DNA of 64,000 nt from an uncultured Barnesiella sp. (GTDB lineage: Bacteria > Bacteroidota > Bacteroidia > Bacteroidales > Barnesiellaceae), in contig CALUJQ010000003.1 in NCBI GenBank assembly GCA_944320995.1, positions 1 to 64,000 of the forward strand, read 5' to 3'. The translations under genes and the position numbers were made by a program. A model generated the notes under the pieces. The model made no database searches and was not told the origin of the DNA. It was given only the letters and a program-made list of their open reading frames with translations. Positions 45,814 to 56,394 of the stretch are shown piece after piece (positions within the stretch are counted from its first letter, which is position 1; each line of letters opens with the position of its first letter).

Positions 45814-48562
45814 TACATTACGAGCCCCGATGCGGAAGATACGGAGGTGGATAATGTGTTTGAGTTTTATGTGGGCGACTCTCTTGCAGGCGCAGAACCG
45901 CATAGAATATTTTTGGAATACAGATCCGGGTATAGGTCGGGGTAATATTTTGATTGGGAATAACGAAACATTTACTGCCGAAATCCCGACAAATGATTTG
46001 CCGATAGGCGTCAATCTTTTAGGTATTCGGGCATTAGAGGGGGAATATGCCTCCCCGACATTGCTCAGAATGGTATTTAATGCCCTGCCATTTGGGGAAA
46101 ATAATACGAAGCTCGAATACTTTTGGGACGAAGATCCCGGTATAGGCAGTGCAACTCCATATCCCATTGCATTGGGGAACGCCACGACGGTTTTAAATAT
46201 GTCGCTTGTTACCAGTGATATACCGGCGGGCATACATACCCTTGGACTCCGTTTAGGCTATGGCAACCAATGGACTCCTACGGTACATAATCTGGTGGCC
46301 GTACTCCCTCAAAACGAGTCCGTTGATCGTATAGAATATTTTTGGGACGAAGATCCCGGTATAGGACAGGCCATACCCTATGCGGTTGAAACCGATGAAG
46401 AAACCGTATTGGTGAATATGTCGATCTTGACCGATACGCTATCGGGTGGTATTCACTTATTAGGTATGCGTATCGGGAATGGCGTGAGTTGGTCGCAGAC
46501 TTATACCCAACTTGTAGGTATAGCCCCGAATGGCGGAGCTATCGATGCTGTGGAGTATTTCTGGGACGAAGATCCCGGACTTGGGCAAGCGACGCGTTAT
46601 CCTTTATCCGATGCCGGGAGTGAAGCAACTGTATCCTTGTCGGTAATGACCGAAGGATTGAGCCGTGGTGTGCATGTGCTCGGAATACGTTCCCACAGTG
46701 TCGGGTGGTCAACGACCTTGCGTAAAGCCGTAGTTGTGGGAGCAGAAGGAAATCCTATTGAAGTGGTAGAATATTTCTGGGACGAAGATCCCGGATATGG
46801 GAACGCTACTCCATTAAACTTTGTAGCAGGAGAAGTCGCTATAGTCCAAGAAGAGATACCGGTCCCGGAAGATTATGGCTCCCATGTATTGGTTATCAGG
46901 GCAAAATCGGGCGGTATATGGGGCTCGTCGTTGGTACAGAACATCTGTGTAAACGCCACTCCCGATTTTACGCTTGCCAAGGATACCGTATGCTGCGGTG
47001 AAGAGATAGCCATTATAAACTTGACCACCGGCGCTACGGACGAGACCGTGTATGAATGGGATATGGACGGTGACGGCGAACCTGATATGGTCGGAGGCGA
47101 AGATCTGACATATACCTACGATGAAGCCGGAGAGTATATGGTTACGCTATCCGTTAAAACCGTTGGAGAGTGTGAAGCTACCTGCTCCAAACCGATTGTT
47201 GTATTGGGAACTTCGGCTCCGTCGGTATCACTGAGTGCATCATCGCAAGAGGGTTGCGACGGCGATACCATTTGCTTTGTGGCGAAAGCGCTTGACGCAG
47301 GTCTCAATCCCGAGTTTGAATGGTTGATAAACGGAGAGCCTGTGGCTTATGGGGAAAGCGATACGTTGCAGACGAATACGTTGACAGATGGGGCACAAGT
47401 ACAAGTCCGGGTATATTCGTCCAATCCTTGCAGCGAGGTTGATGTAGCAGAATCGGCCATTCTTACGATAAATGTGAAACCTCTGCCGGAGGTTACAATA
47501 GAACCGTATTTCCCCGTATATACCACAGAAAGCGCATTTGTGCTGGATGGCGGATACCCGGAAGGAGGTACTTACTATATAGATGGAGAGGAAGCTACCT
47601 ATTTTGATCCGCAAGAGCGAGGCCCGGGCATTTACTTGATTACGTATTGTTATGAGGCACCATCGGGATGTCGGAATATGGCAACACAGCGTATGGAGGT
47701 CCGTGAGGCAAACGAACATTCATTGCAGAAAGGTGATGTCAACAAAGATGAAAAAGTAGATACTTTGGACATACAGTGTGCGATAGATTTGATTTATGAA
47801 CATATCTCACCAACATGGAACAAAACCACCGCCGATATAAATGAAGATGATGACATCGATGTGAGAGATGTGGTAGGTATCGTCGGAATTATTCTTGGCG
47901 ATGACGATGTTGAAAGTCCTACCGATACTCAATATGCAGAAAACAGTCTCATGGTTAAAGATGCTTTTGTCTCCATAGGGGCCAGTACCGCAGATCTAAC
48001 TTTTGAGCTGAATAATAAAGATGTTGTGAGTGGAGTACAATTTGACATACTACTTCCGGAAGGCGTCGATTTAGAGTCTTGCACCGAAGGATTGACGGTA
48101 GGTAAAAAATTAAATGCCACGAATAATGTCTATACGTGTTTGGCATATTCCGAGGATTTGGAGTCGCTGAGTGGACGGTTTGAAGTAAAAGCCACGTTGC
48201 CGATAAATCTTCTTGAAGGGGTTTATGATTTGATACCTGAGAATTGTATTATGTCTGGACCTGATATGAGTGAGTTGAATCATCAGGTAAAGGGCGGTAA
48301 ACTTTGTGTAGGTATTGATTCAGAAATAGAAAACCCCTTTGATGAAGGAATAACTATACAAGTAGGCCAAAGAGGGTTGAACGTCCTACATGCAGTAAAT
48401 GGAACACTTGCAATAACAGATATGCTTGGCCGTTTTCTGTTGGCCACAGAAATTGATAGTGATGCACAATTTGTTCCTTTATCTGGGTTGGTAGCCGGTG
48501 CTTATGTAGCAGAAGTGCGTGTCGGAGAAAAAATGGTGAGACTTAAATTTATTTGGAAATAA
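45806..48562 (+). CDS. Secreted repeat / PKD / dockerin-like protein with sorting domain
   Basis: A surface or secreted protein of up to 918 residues. A signal peptide ends near LLQAQ (about residue 30); starts at codons 1, 9 or 17 are all possible, and the first overlaps the preceding gene by 8 bases. Five units of about 72 residues each open with EYFWDEDPGxG-type sequence (at about 34, 104, 177, 250 and 322). They are followed by a PKD domain (385-468, VYEWDMDGDGEPDM), two Ig-like segments (470-632), a type I dockerin-like domain (642-700, GDVNKDEKVDTLDIQCAI and ADINEDDDIDVRDVVGIVG, two calcium loops), a cohesin-like beta-sandwich (about 715-836) and a Por-type sorting domain (840-918). Function unknown; binding or matrix assembly is inferred. 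Confidence 0.8.
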   Translation: MNNTLRAPMRKIRRWIMCLSFMWATLLQAQNRIEYFWNTDPGIGRGNILIGNNETFTAEIPTNDLPIGVNLLGIRALEGEYASPTLLRMVFNALPFGENNTKLEYFWDEDPGIGSATPYPIALGNATTVLNMSLVTSDIPAGIHTLGLRLGYGNQWTPTVHNLVAVLPQNESVDRIEYFWDEDPGIGQAIPYAVETDEETVLVNMSILTDTLSGGIHLLGMRIGNGVSWSQTYTQLVGIAPNGGAIDAVEYFWDEDPGLGQATRYPLSDAGSEATVSLSVMTEGLSRGVHVLGIRSHSVGWSTTLRKAVVVGAEGNPIEVVEYFWDEDPGYGNATPLNFVAGEVAIVQEEIPVPEDYGSHVLVIRAKSGGIWGSSLVQNICVNATPDFTLAKDTVCCGEEIAIINLTTGATDETVYEWDMDGDGEPDMVGGEDLTYTYDEAGEYMVTLSVKTVGECEATCSKPIVVLGTSAPSVSLSASSQEGCDGDTICFVAKALDAGLNPEFEWLINGEPVAYGESDTLQTNTLTDGAQVQVRVYSSNPCSEVDVAESAILTINVKPLPEVTIEPYFPVYTTESAFVLDGGYPEGGTYYIDGEEATYFDPQERGPGIYLITYCYEAPSGCRNMATQRMEVREANEHSLQKGDVNKDEKVDTLDIQCAIDLIYEHISPTWNKTTADINEDDDIDVRDVVGIVGIILGDDDVESPTDTQYAENSLMVKDAFVSIGASTADLTFELNNKDVVSGVQFDILLPEGVDLESCTEGLTVGKKLNATNNVYTCLAYSEDLESLSGRFEVKATLPINLLEGVYDLIPENCIMSGPDMSELNHQVKGGKLCVGIDSEIENPFDEGITIQVGQRGLNVLHAVNGTLAITDMLGRFLLATEIDSDAQFVPLSGLVAGAYVAEVRVGEKMVRLKFIWK
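45902..46950 (+). repeat. Five tandem 70-73-codon repeats (EYFWDEDPG units)
   Basis: The unit starts fall near 45905, 46115, 46334, 46553 and 46769, so the spacing is 70-73 codons. The core DNA GGGACGAAGATCCCGG recurs in units 2-5; the first unit has diverged (TGGAATACAGATCCGG). The copies differ enough elsewhere to suggest old duplication with selection on the core. Confidence 0.85.
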
Positions 48563-50344
<1,782 letters not shown>

Positions 50345-50382
50345 TTTCGCTGCGTAAAAGATTTTGAGGAATGATACACTAT

Positions 50383-50415
50383 TTTGGCGAATGTGATATA
50401 ATTTTTTTATATTTG
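50383..50415 (+). promoter_or_regulatory. Promoter of the SurA-like/OstA/mutL unit
   Basis: TTTG at 50383-50386, 21 bases, TATATTTG at 50408-50415, about 78 bases before the ATG at 50493. Confidence 0.7.
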
Positions 50416-50492
50416 GGTCGTTAAAATAGTGTATTATTTTTTTGATAACACGGGGACTGTCAAGTCTCCATAAAAACACAACACATAACACA

Positions 50493-52433
50493 ATGAAAAA
50501 CAAATGGCTCATAACGGCTTTGCTTGCCGGTAATTCTTGGTTTTGGGTATTGGCTGCCGATGCCGACCCGGTTATCATGAGGGTGAATAACAAGGATATT
50601 CACAAATCGGAATTTGAATATATTTATAACAAGAACAGCCAGCAACAAATCGATCATAAGTCGCTCGACGAATATGTGACGCTATTTAAAAACTATAAGC
50701 TGAAAGTCGCCGAGGCCGAGTCCTTGGGAATCGATACGACAGAGGCCTTTAAAAACGAATTGGCCGGGTATAGAGATGAGTTGGCCAAACCTTATTTGGT
50801 AGATGCTTCGGTCGATGACCGTTTGGCCGAGGAGGCTTATGAACGCATGAAAGAAGATGTGGAGGTAAGCCATATCCTTGTAGGTTTGCGCGCTCGTACC
50901 GCTGCAGATAAGGCCGAAGCTAAGAAAAAAGCCGAGTCGATATTGAGCCGTATCAAAGCGGGTGAGGATTTTGGCGCGTTGGCCGAAGAGTATAGCGAGG
51001 ACGGGTCGAAACAAAATAAAGGCTATTTGGGTTTTATTCGAGGAGGTCGCACGGTTTATCCTTTTGAAAAAGCCGCATTTGCATTGCAACCCGGTGAAGT
51101 GTCCGATGTCGTGGAGACACAATTTGGATACCACATCATCAAGGTACATAGCCGCCGACCCAATCCGGGCGAATTCTTGTTTTCGCATATCATGATATTG
51201 GTGCCTCGTGATGCGTCGGACGAAGTGAAAGCCCAAAAAGAGGCCGAGGCTCGCGCCATTTATGAAGAGTTGAAAGCCGGTGCCGATTTTGCAACAGTGG
51301 CCAAAGAACGCTCCGAAGATAAAAGTACGGCCGTGCGTGGCGGGGAGTTGCCGTGGGTGAGCAGCGGACAATTCGTGAAAGAATTTGAAGATGCAGCTTT
51401 CGCCCTTAAAAATAAAGGCGATATTACCGAACCGGTTTTGTCGCCCTATGGCTGGCACATCATTAAATTGATGGATAAACGAGACATCAAACCGTTTGAA
51501 CAGATGCGTTCGGAGATTACGCGAATGATGTCCCGCGACGAGAGAGGTGGCATGGCCCGTGCCGCAATGGTCGCTAAGCTGAAAACCGATTATAATTTCT
51601 CCTTGGCCGAGGCCCAACAAGAGAAACTGGTAAGTTTGGCGGAAGAATCGGGTAAAGTCGATTCCTCTTATATCGCAGCTATCCGCGACGACCAGAGCGA
51701 ACTATTCTCGTTTAAGGATCATACCTATACGGTGGCCGATTTTGCCGCTATCTTATCCAAAGGCCGCGATGTGACCGCTAACGCTCCCGAATATATCGCA
51801 GCGATGATAGAGCGCATGTCCGATAACGAGATATTGAATTTCGAGAAAAGTTGTTTGGAAGATAAATATCCCGATTTTCGTAACCTCATGAACGAATATC
51901 GCGACGGTATGTTGCTCTTCGAAGTAAGCAATCGCGAGGTGTGGGAAAAAGCCTCGAAAGATACCGAAGGGTTGCAGAAATATTTCAAGAAGAACAAGAA
52001 AAAATACAAATGGGATAAACCCCACTATAAAGGATTTTTGATTCGGTGCAGCGACGATACCACAGCGACAGCAGTAAAGAAGCGCTTGAAAAAACTCGAT
52101 GCCGACTCGGTAATTGTCGTATTGAATCGCGAGTTCAATACCGACTCGTTGACACGAGTGAAAGTAGAGCGAGGCCTGTTTGTCGAAGGCGAGAATGCAA
52201 AGATCGACGAATTGGTGTTCAAAGGCCCGCTTGTGAAAGTCGATGAGGACTTCCCGGTCGTATTTGTCTCGGGAAAATTGTTGAAGAAGATGCCCGAGTC
52301 TTATACCGACGTGAGGGGACAAGTAACCGCCGATTACCAAACCTATCTCGAAAAAGTCTGGGTCGAGAACCTCAACAAGAAATATCCGGTAGAAATAAAT
52401 GAAGATGTTCTAAAAACCGTTAATAAGCAGTAG
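50493..52433 (+). CDS. Periplasmic peptidylprolyl isomerase with two parvulin domains
   Basis: An exported folding helper of 646 residues with a signal peptide (MKNKWLITALLAGNSWFWVLAA). A SurA-N-like helical part (about 25-120) is followed by two parvulin domains (about 125-222, VSHILVGLRA...GYLGFIRGG...FGYHIIKV; and about 230-330, FSHIMILVP...GGELPWVSSG...YGWHIIKL). About 300 further residues form a domain rich in Lys and Asp that I cannot assign. The ATG at 50493 is chosen because it opens the signal peptide. It is the first of three related genes leading to OstA-like and mutL genes, which points to outer membrane protein biogenesis. Confidence 0.9.
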   Translation: MKNKWLITALLAGNSWFWVLAADADPVIMRVNNKDIHKSEFEYIYNKNSQQQIDHKSLDEYVTLFKNYKLKVAEAESLGIDTTEAFKNELAGYRDELAKPYLVDASVDDRLAEEAYERMKEDVEVSHILVGLRARTAADKAEAKKKAESILSRIKAGEDFGALAEEYSEDGSKQNKGYLGFIRGGRTVYPFEKAAFALQPGEVSDVVETQFGYHIIKVHSRRPNPGEFLFSHIMILVPRDASDEVKAQKEAEARAIYEELKAGADFATVAKERSEDKSTAVRGGELPWVSSGQFVKEFEDAAFALKNKGDITEPVLSPYGWHIIKLMDKRDIKPFEQMRSEITRMMSRDERGGMARAAMVAKLKTDYNFSLAEAQQEKLVSLAEESGKVDSSYIAAIRDDQSELFSFKDHTYTVADFAAILSKGRDVTANAPEYIAAMIERMSDNEILNFEKSCLEDKYPDFRNLMNEYRDGMLLFEVSNREVWEKASKDTEGLQKYFKKNKKKYKWDKPHYKGFLIRCSDDTTATAVKKRLKKLDADSVIVVLNREFNTDSLTRVKVERGLFVEGENAKIDELVFKGPLVKVDEDFPVVFVSGKLLKKMPESYTDVRGQVTADYQTYLEKVWVENLNKKYPVEINEDVLKTVNKQ

Positions 52434-52486
52434 CGGGTTATGAATTAGTCGTAATTTAGCGGAGATTTAACCATGCAGAAGATATA

Positions 52487-53377
52487 ATGTATAAACTATC
52501 GATAATAGTACTGTCTGTAACACTTTCGGCATGCCTTTTCGTGGCATGCCGAAGTGGGTTACAGGGCGATGAAAATTCGTTGGTGCAGGTCGGCGATGAA
52601 ATACTTTCGCGACAGGCACTTGCCGAAGCCATGCCAGAGGGACTCTCTCCGGCCGACAGTGCCGATTTTGCCGATAGATATATACACCGCTGGATCGACG
52701 AGGCCCTGCTGTATCGCATTGCTCAAAAGAATATTCCCGATATAGAGCGTATCGACGCCTTGGTTGAAAAATATCGGAAGGATTTAATCATATTCGAATA
52801 TCGGAAACGGTTGGTAAACGAGCGGGTCGCACAAACCTTCGGCGAGCAAGAGATGATCGAGTATTACGAGAAAAATACCGACATGTTCCGTTTGCGTGAG
52901 GCCATACTGAAAGGCCTTTTTCTTAAAGTGCCGGAGAATACGCCCAATTTGGGACAATTGAAAAAATGGTATTGCTCGTCTAAATCCGATGGAGTTGAAA
53001 AGATTGAGAAATATGCGTTGAAGAATGTGGTTATTTATGACTATTTCTACGACCAATGGATTCCTTTTGAAGAGATTGTCAGCAATATCCCGTATGAATT
53101 TGGCGATCCTGAAACTTTTTTGAAGACTCATTCCAAGTTGGAATTTAATAAGAACGGCTATTGGTATCTGTTGAATATCACAGAGTATCGTGTGCCGGGC
53201 GAGGTGATGCCTTTTGATTTTGCCCAAACCCAGATTCAGGAGATATTGGCAAACAGTAGCCGATTGGAGTTTAACCGGGAACTGGAAGAGTCTCTTTATC
53301 GGGAAGCCGAAGAAGAGGGCGAGATAAAGTGGTTTTTTGACTACAACAAAAACACTGAAAACGATAGTATAAAATAA
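52487..53377 (+). CDS. SurA-N-like lipoprotein lacking a parvulin domain
   Basis: A protein of 296 residues with a lipoprotein signal peptide; the lipobox LFVAC places the lipidated Cys at residue 21. The following region (VGDEILSRQALAEAMPEGLSPADSADFADRYIHRWIDEALLYRIA) resembles the N-terminal helices of SurA/PrsA foldases. No parvulin motif (GxLG, GYHIIK) is present, so it is probably a chaperone without isomerase activity. It sits between two parvulin proteins, 53 bases after the first and 10 before the second, and probably acts with them at the outer or inner membrane. Confidence 0.82.
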   Translation: MYKLSIIVLSVTLSACLFVACRSGLQGDENSLVQVGDEILSRQALAEAMPEGLSPADSADFADRYIHRWIDEALLYRIAQKNIPDIERIDALVEKYRKDLIIFEYRKRLVNERVAQTFGEQEMIEYYEKNTDMFRLREAILKGLFLKVPENTPNLGQLKKWYCSSKSDGVEKIEKYALKNVVIYDYFYDQWIPFEEIVSNIPYEFGDPETFLKTHSKLEFNKNGYWYLLNITEYRVPGEVMPFDFAQTQIQEILANSSRLEFNRELEESLYREAEEEGEIKWFFDYNKNTENDSIK

Positions 53378-53387
53378 TAATTGAATT

Positions 53388-54746
53388 ATGCGAAAAGTTA
53401 CTGATTGGCTTTTGTTTTTCTTTATGGCAGTAGTCTCTCTGCCGGTTTTTGCCGATGACAATATCATCGACGAAGTGGTGTGGATAGTTGGCGACGAAGC
53501 CATCTATAAGTCGGAGGTTGAAGAGCAATACCGCCAGATGCAATATGATGGCCAGCGTATCGACGGCGATCCTTATTGTGTAATACCCGAACAGCTTGCC
53601 GTACAGAAACTTTTCTTACATCAGGCTAAACTGGATACCATCACAGTCCCCGATGCAACCGTTTTTCAACAAGTAGAGGCCCGTATCAATTACTTGATTG
53701 CCAATATCGGCTCGAAAGAGAAGATGGAAGAGTACTTTAAAAAACCGGTGGCCGAGATTCGTGAGGAGTTGGCCAATGTCATTCGTGACCAAGGGACTGT
53801 GCAGGAGGTGCAACGAAATCTGGTGAAAGATGTAAAGACGACACCAGCCGAGGTACGTAAGTTCTATAATCAATTACCGGTAGATAGTATTCCTTATATT
53901 CCCATGCAAGTCGAGGTGCAGATCATTACGTTGAATCCCAAAGTCCCCCAACAGGAGATAGACAATGTGAAAGCCCGGTTGCGCGATTTCAGCGAGCAGG
54001 TGAACAAAGGAGAGCGGGATTTCTCGACGTTGGCCGTACTTTATTCCGAAGATCGTGGCTCGGCCATGATGGGTGGTGAGATGGGCTTTGTGAGCAAAAG
54101 CAATTTGGTGCCCGAATTTGCCAATGTCGCCTTTAATTTGAATGATCCCAAGAAGGTGTCGAAGATTGTTGAAACCGAGTATGGTTATCACATCATACAG
54201 CTAATCGAGAAACGGGGCGACCGCATCAATGTGCGCCATATTTTGCTTCGTCCGCATGTCTCGGACAAAGATATTTCCGATGCACTGGTTCGCCTCGACT
54301 CATTACGGACCGATTTGGAAGACAAGAAATTTACTTTCGAAGAAATAACCCAATATGTTTCGCAAGACAAGGATACCCGTAACAACAAAGGTCTGATGGT
54401 AAATCCCCAGACAGGGAACTCCAAATTCGAGATGGGACAACTTCCGCAGGATGTCGCTAAGGTAGTCGCCGATTTGAAAGTAGGCGAAATATCGAAACCT
54501 TTTGTCATGACCGATGAGCGTAAGAACAAAGAGGTTGTTGCAATTGTAAAACTGAAAACCCGCATCGACGGGCACAAAGCCAATATGTCGGACGATTACC
54601 AAACATTGAAAACCATCGTGGAAGAGAAAAAGAAAACCGATATATTGAATGAATGGCTGGCCAAAAAGCAAAGCGAGACTTATATCCGCATTAAAGAGGG
54701 TTGGCGGAATTGTGAATTCAAATATGACGGTTGGATAAAGAAATGA
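53388..54746 (+). CDS. SurA-like periplasmic chaperone/peptidylprolyl isomerase
   Basis: A protein of 452 residues with a signal peptide ending VFA (residue 22). The SurA-N domain (about 25-150) has EVVWIVGDEAIYKSEVEEQYRQM and VPEQLAVQKL-type elements. Two parvulin domains follow (about 172-275, GGEMGFVSKSNLVPEFANVAFNL...YGYHIIQL; and about 282-385, VRHILLRPHVS...NKGLMVNPQ). The layout is that of SurA, which escorts beta-barrel proteins to the outer membrane. It lies 10 bases after the lipoprotein gene and 25 before the OstA-like gene. Confidence 0.92.
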   Translation: MRKVTDWLLFFFMAVVSLPVFADDNIIDEVVWIVGDEAIYKSEVEEQYRQMQYDGQRIDGDPYCVIPEQLAVQKLFLHQAKLDTITVPDATVFQQVEARINYLIANIGSKEKMEEYFKKPVAEIREELANVIRDQGTVQEVQRNLVKDVKTTPAEVRKFYNQLPVDSIPYIPMQVEVQIITLNPKVPQQEIDNVKARLRDFSEQVNKGERDFSTLAVLYSEDRGSAMMGGEMGFVSKSNLVPEFANVAFNLNDPKKVSKIVETEYGYHIIQLIEKRGDRINVRHILLRPHVSDKDISDALVRLDSLRTDLEDKKFTFEEITQYVSQDKDTRNNKGLMVNPQTGNSKFEMGQLPQDVAKVVADLKVGEISKPFVMTDERKNKEVVAIVKLKTRIDGHKANMSDDYQTLKTIVEEKKKTDILNEWLAKKQSETYIRIKEGWRNCEFKYDGWIKK

Positions 54747-54771
54747 GAGGCCAATGAGGCATCGAGAAAAT

Positions 54772-56376
54772 ATGAAAAGAAACGGAAGGAGGCATAAAGT
54801 ACTGGCAGGTATTTTATGCCTACTTACTCTTGGTGTGTGGGCGACGACAGTTTCTTCGCCGAAAAATCTTCCGAAGCGAGACGACCCCGATAAGGTCTAT
54901 TTGGAGAACAGCGACGAACTTACTTTCGACAAGGAACAGAGTGCCGATTATCGAGTATTGCGGGGGAATGTCATTTTTCGGAAAGACAGTATGTATATGT
55001 ATTGCGACAGTGCCTATTTTTATGAAAAAGACAATTCGCTCGATGCATTCGGAAACGTGCGCATGGAACAAGGCGATACCCTGTTTATCTATGGCGACGT
55101 GCTGTATTACAGCGGAAATGAACAGATAGCTCGCTTGCGTAACAATGTGCGTATGGAGAACCGAGATGTCACCCTGTTTACCGACAGCCTGAATTATGAG
55201 ATGATACCCAATATCGGCTATTATTTCGACGGAGGAAAACTGATTGATTCGCAGAACGAGTTGACCTCGGTTTACGGACAATATTCACCCGATACGAAAC
55301 AGTCGGTTTTCAACTTCGATGTCCAGTTGGTGAATGAGAAGTACACTCTCTATTCCGATACGCTCGAATACAACACGCAAACTAAAATCGCCGACATCGT
55401 GGGCCCTTCGACCATTGTATCGGATAGCAATATTATTTATTCTACATCAGGGTGGTACAACACCGAGACCGATAAATCCATGTTGTTGAAACGCTCGATT
55501 ATTACTTCAAAGGGGCAGAGCCTCACGGGCGATACCATTTTTTATGACCGGGCTTCGGGATTTGGTGAAGTATTTGGGAATATGCTGCTCAACGACTCGG
55601 TGCGTTCTATCATTATGGAAGGGCAATACGGTTTTTACAACGAAAAGACCGAGTATTCTTTTGCGACCGATTCGGCACGGGTGCGTGAGTTTTCGCGTGG
55701 CGATACGTTGTATATGCATGCCGACACGCTGAAATCGCATTTGATTTTACCCGATTCCACAAGGCTTTTGCAGGCTTATCACGGGGTACGTTTCTTCCGG
55801 GTCGATGCGCAGGGTGTGTGCGATTCCATGGAATTTACCTCGGCCGATTCGTTGTTGCACATGTACAAACTTCCTATTATTTGGAATGAAAACTATCAGA
55901 TAACCGGCGATACGATTCGTATACACATGAACGATAGTACGATCGATTGGGCTTTTATTCCCGCGGCCGCTTTTGCCGCGCAACACAAGGATTCGGTCTT
56001 TTACGATCAAGTTTCGGGGAAAACGTTGATGGCCTATTTCGAACAAGGAGAGTTGCGGCAGGTCGATGTGAGCGGCAATGCCCAGACGATTTTTTATCCG
56101 CAGGAGCGAGACTCTACATTGACCGGATTGAATAAGGCCGAGAGCGGCTTCTTGACCATGTATTTGAAGAATCAACAAATGGAGAAGATTATTATCTGGC
56201 CTCAACCGCAAGGAAGTATGACCCCTTTGGACTTGGTGAAACCGGAGCAGTTATATCTGCCGGCCTATAAGTGGTATAGCGAACTGAGGCCGTTGAACCC
56301 CGACGATATATTCCGGAAACCCGAGGTAAAGCAAGTGGCCGTTGAAGAAAAGAAAAAACATCGTTTCAATCATTAG
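54772..56376 (+). CDS. OstA-like (LptA/LptD N-domain) protein
   Basis: An exported protein of 534 residues with a signal peptide (MKRNGRRHKVLAGILCLLTLGVWA). The body repeats the OstA beta-jellyroll pattern of LptA and the LptD N-domain: NVIFRKDSMYMYCDSAYFYEKDNSLDAFGNVRM, LYYSGNEQIARLRNNVRM, DTLEYNTQTKIADIVGPSTI, and similar units to about residue 430. Such proteins bind or bridge lipopolysaccharide across the periplasm. No LptD barrel is attached. The ATG at 54772 is preferred for its A-rich upstream and the compact signal; an upstream ATG at 54754 is possible. It ends in a basic tail (EEKKKHRFNH), 18 bases before mutL. Confidence 0.88.
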   Translation: MKRNGRRHKVLAGILCLLTLGVWATTVSSPKNLPKRDDPDKVYLENSDELTFDKEQSADYRVLRGNVIFRKDSMYMYCDSAYFYEKDNSLDAFGNVRMEQGDTLFIYGDVLYYSGNEQIARLRNNVRMENRDVTLFTDSLNYEMIPNIGYYFDGGKLIDSQNELTSVYGQYSPDTKQSVFNFDVQLVNEKYTLYSDTLEYNTQTKIADIVGPSTIVSDSNIIYSTSGWYNTETDKSMLLKRSIITSKGQSLTGDTIFYDRASGFGEVFGNMLLNDSVRSIIMEGQYGFYNEKTEYSFATDSARVREFSRGDTLYMHADTLKSHLILPDSTRLLQAYHGVRFFRVDAQGVCDSMEFTSADSLLHMYKLPIIWNENYQITGDTIRIHMNDSTIDWAFIPAAAFAAQHKDSVFYDQVSGKTLMAYFEQGELRQVDVSGNAQTIFYPQERDSTLTGLNKAESGFLTMYLKNQQMEKIIIWPQPQGSMTPLDLVKPEQLYLPAYKWYSELRPLNPDDIFRKPEVKQVAVEEKKKHRFNH

Positions 56377-56394
56377 TTTAGACGTGGTGGATTT

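Noticed and set aside
45902..46950. CRISPR-like periodic repeats
   Set aside because: The periodicity is about 215 bases, in frame and within a coding region; these are protein repeats, not spacers.
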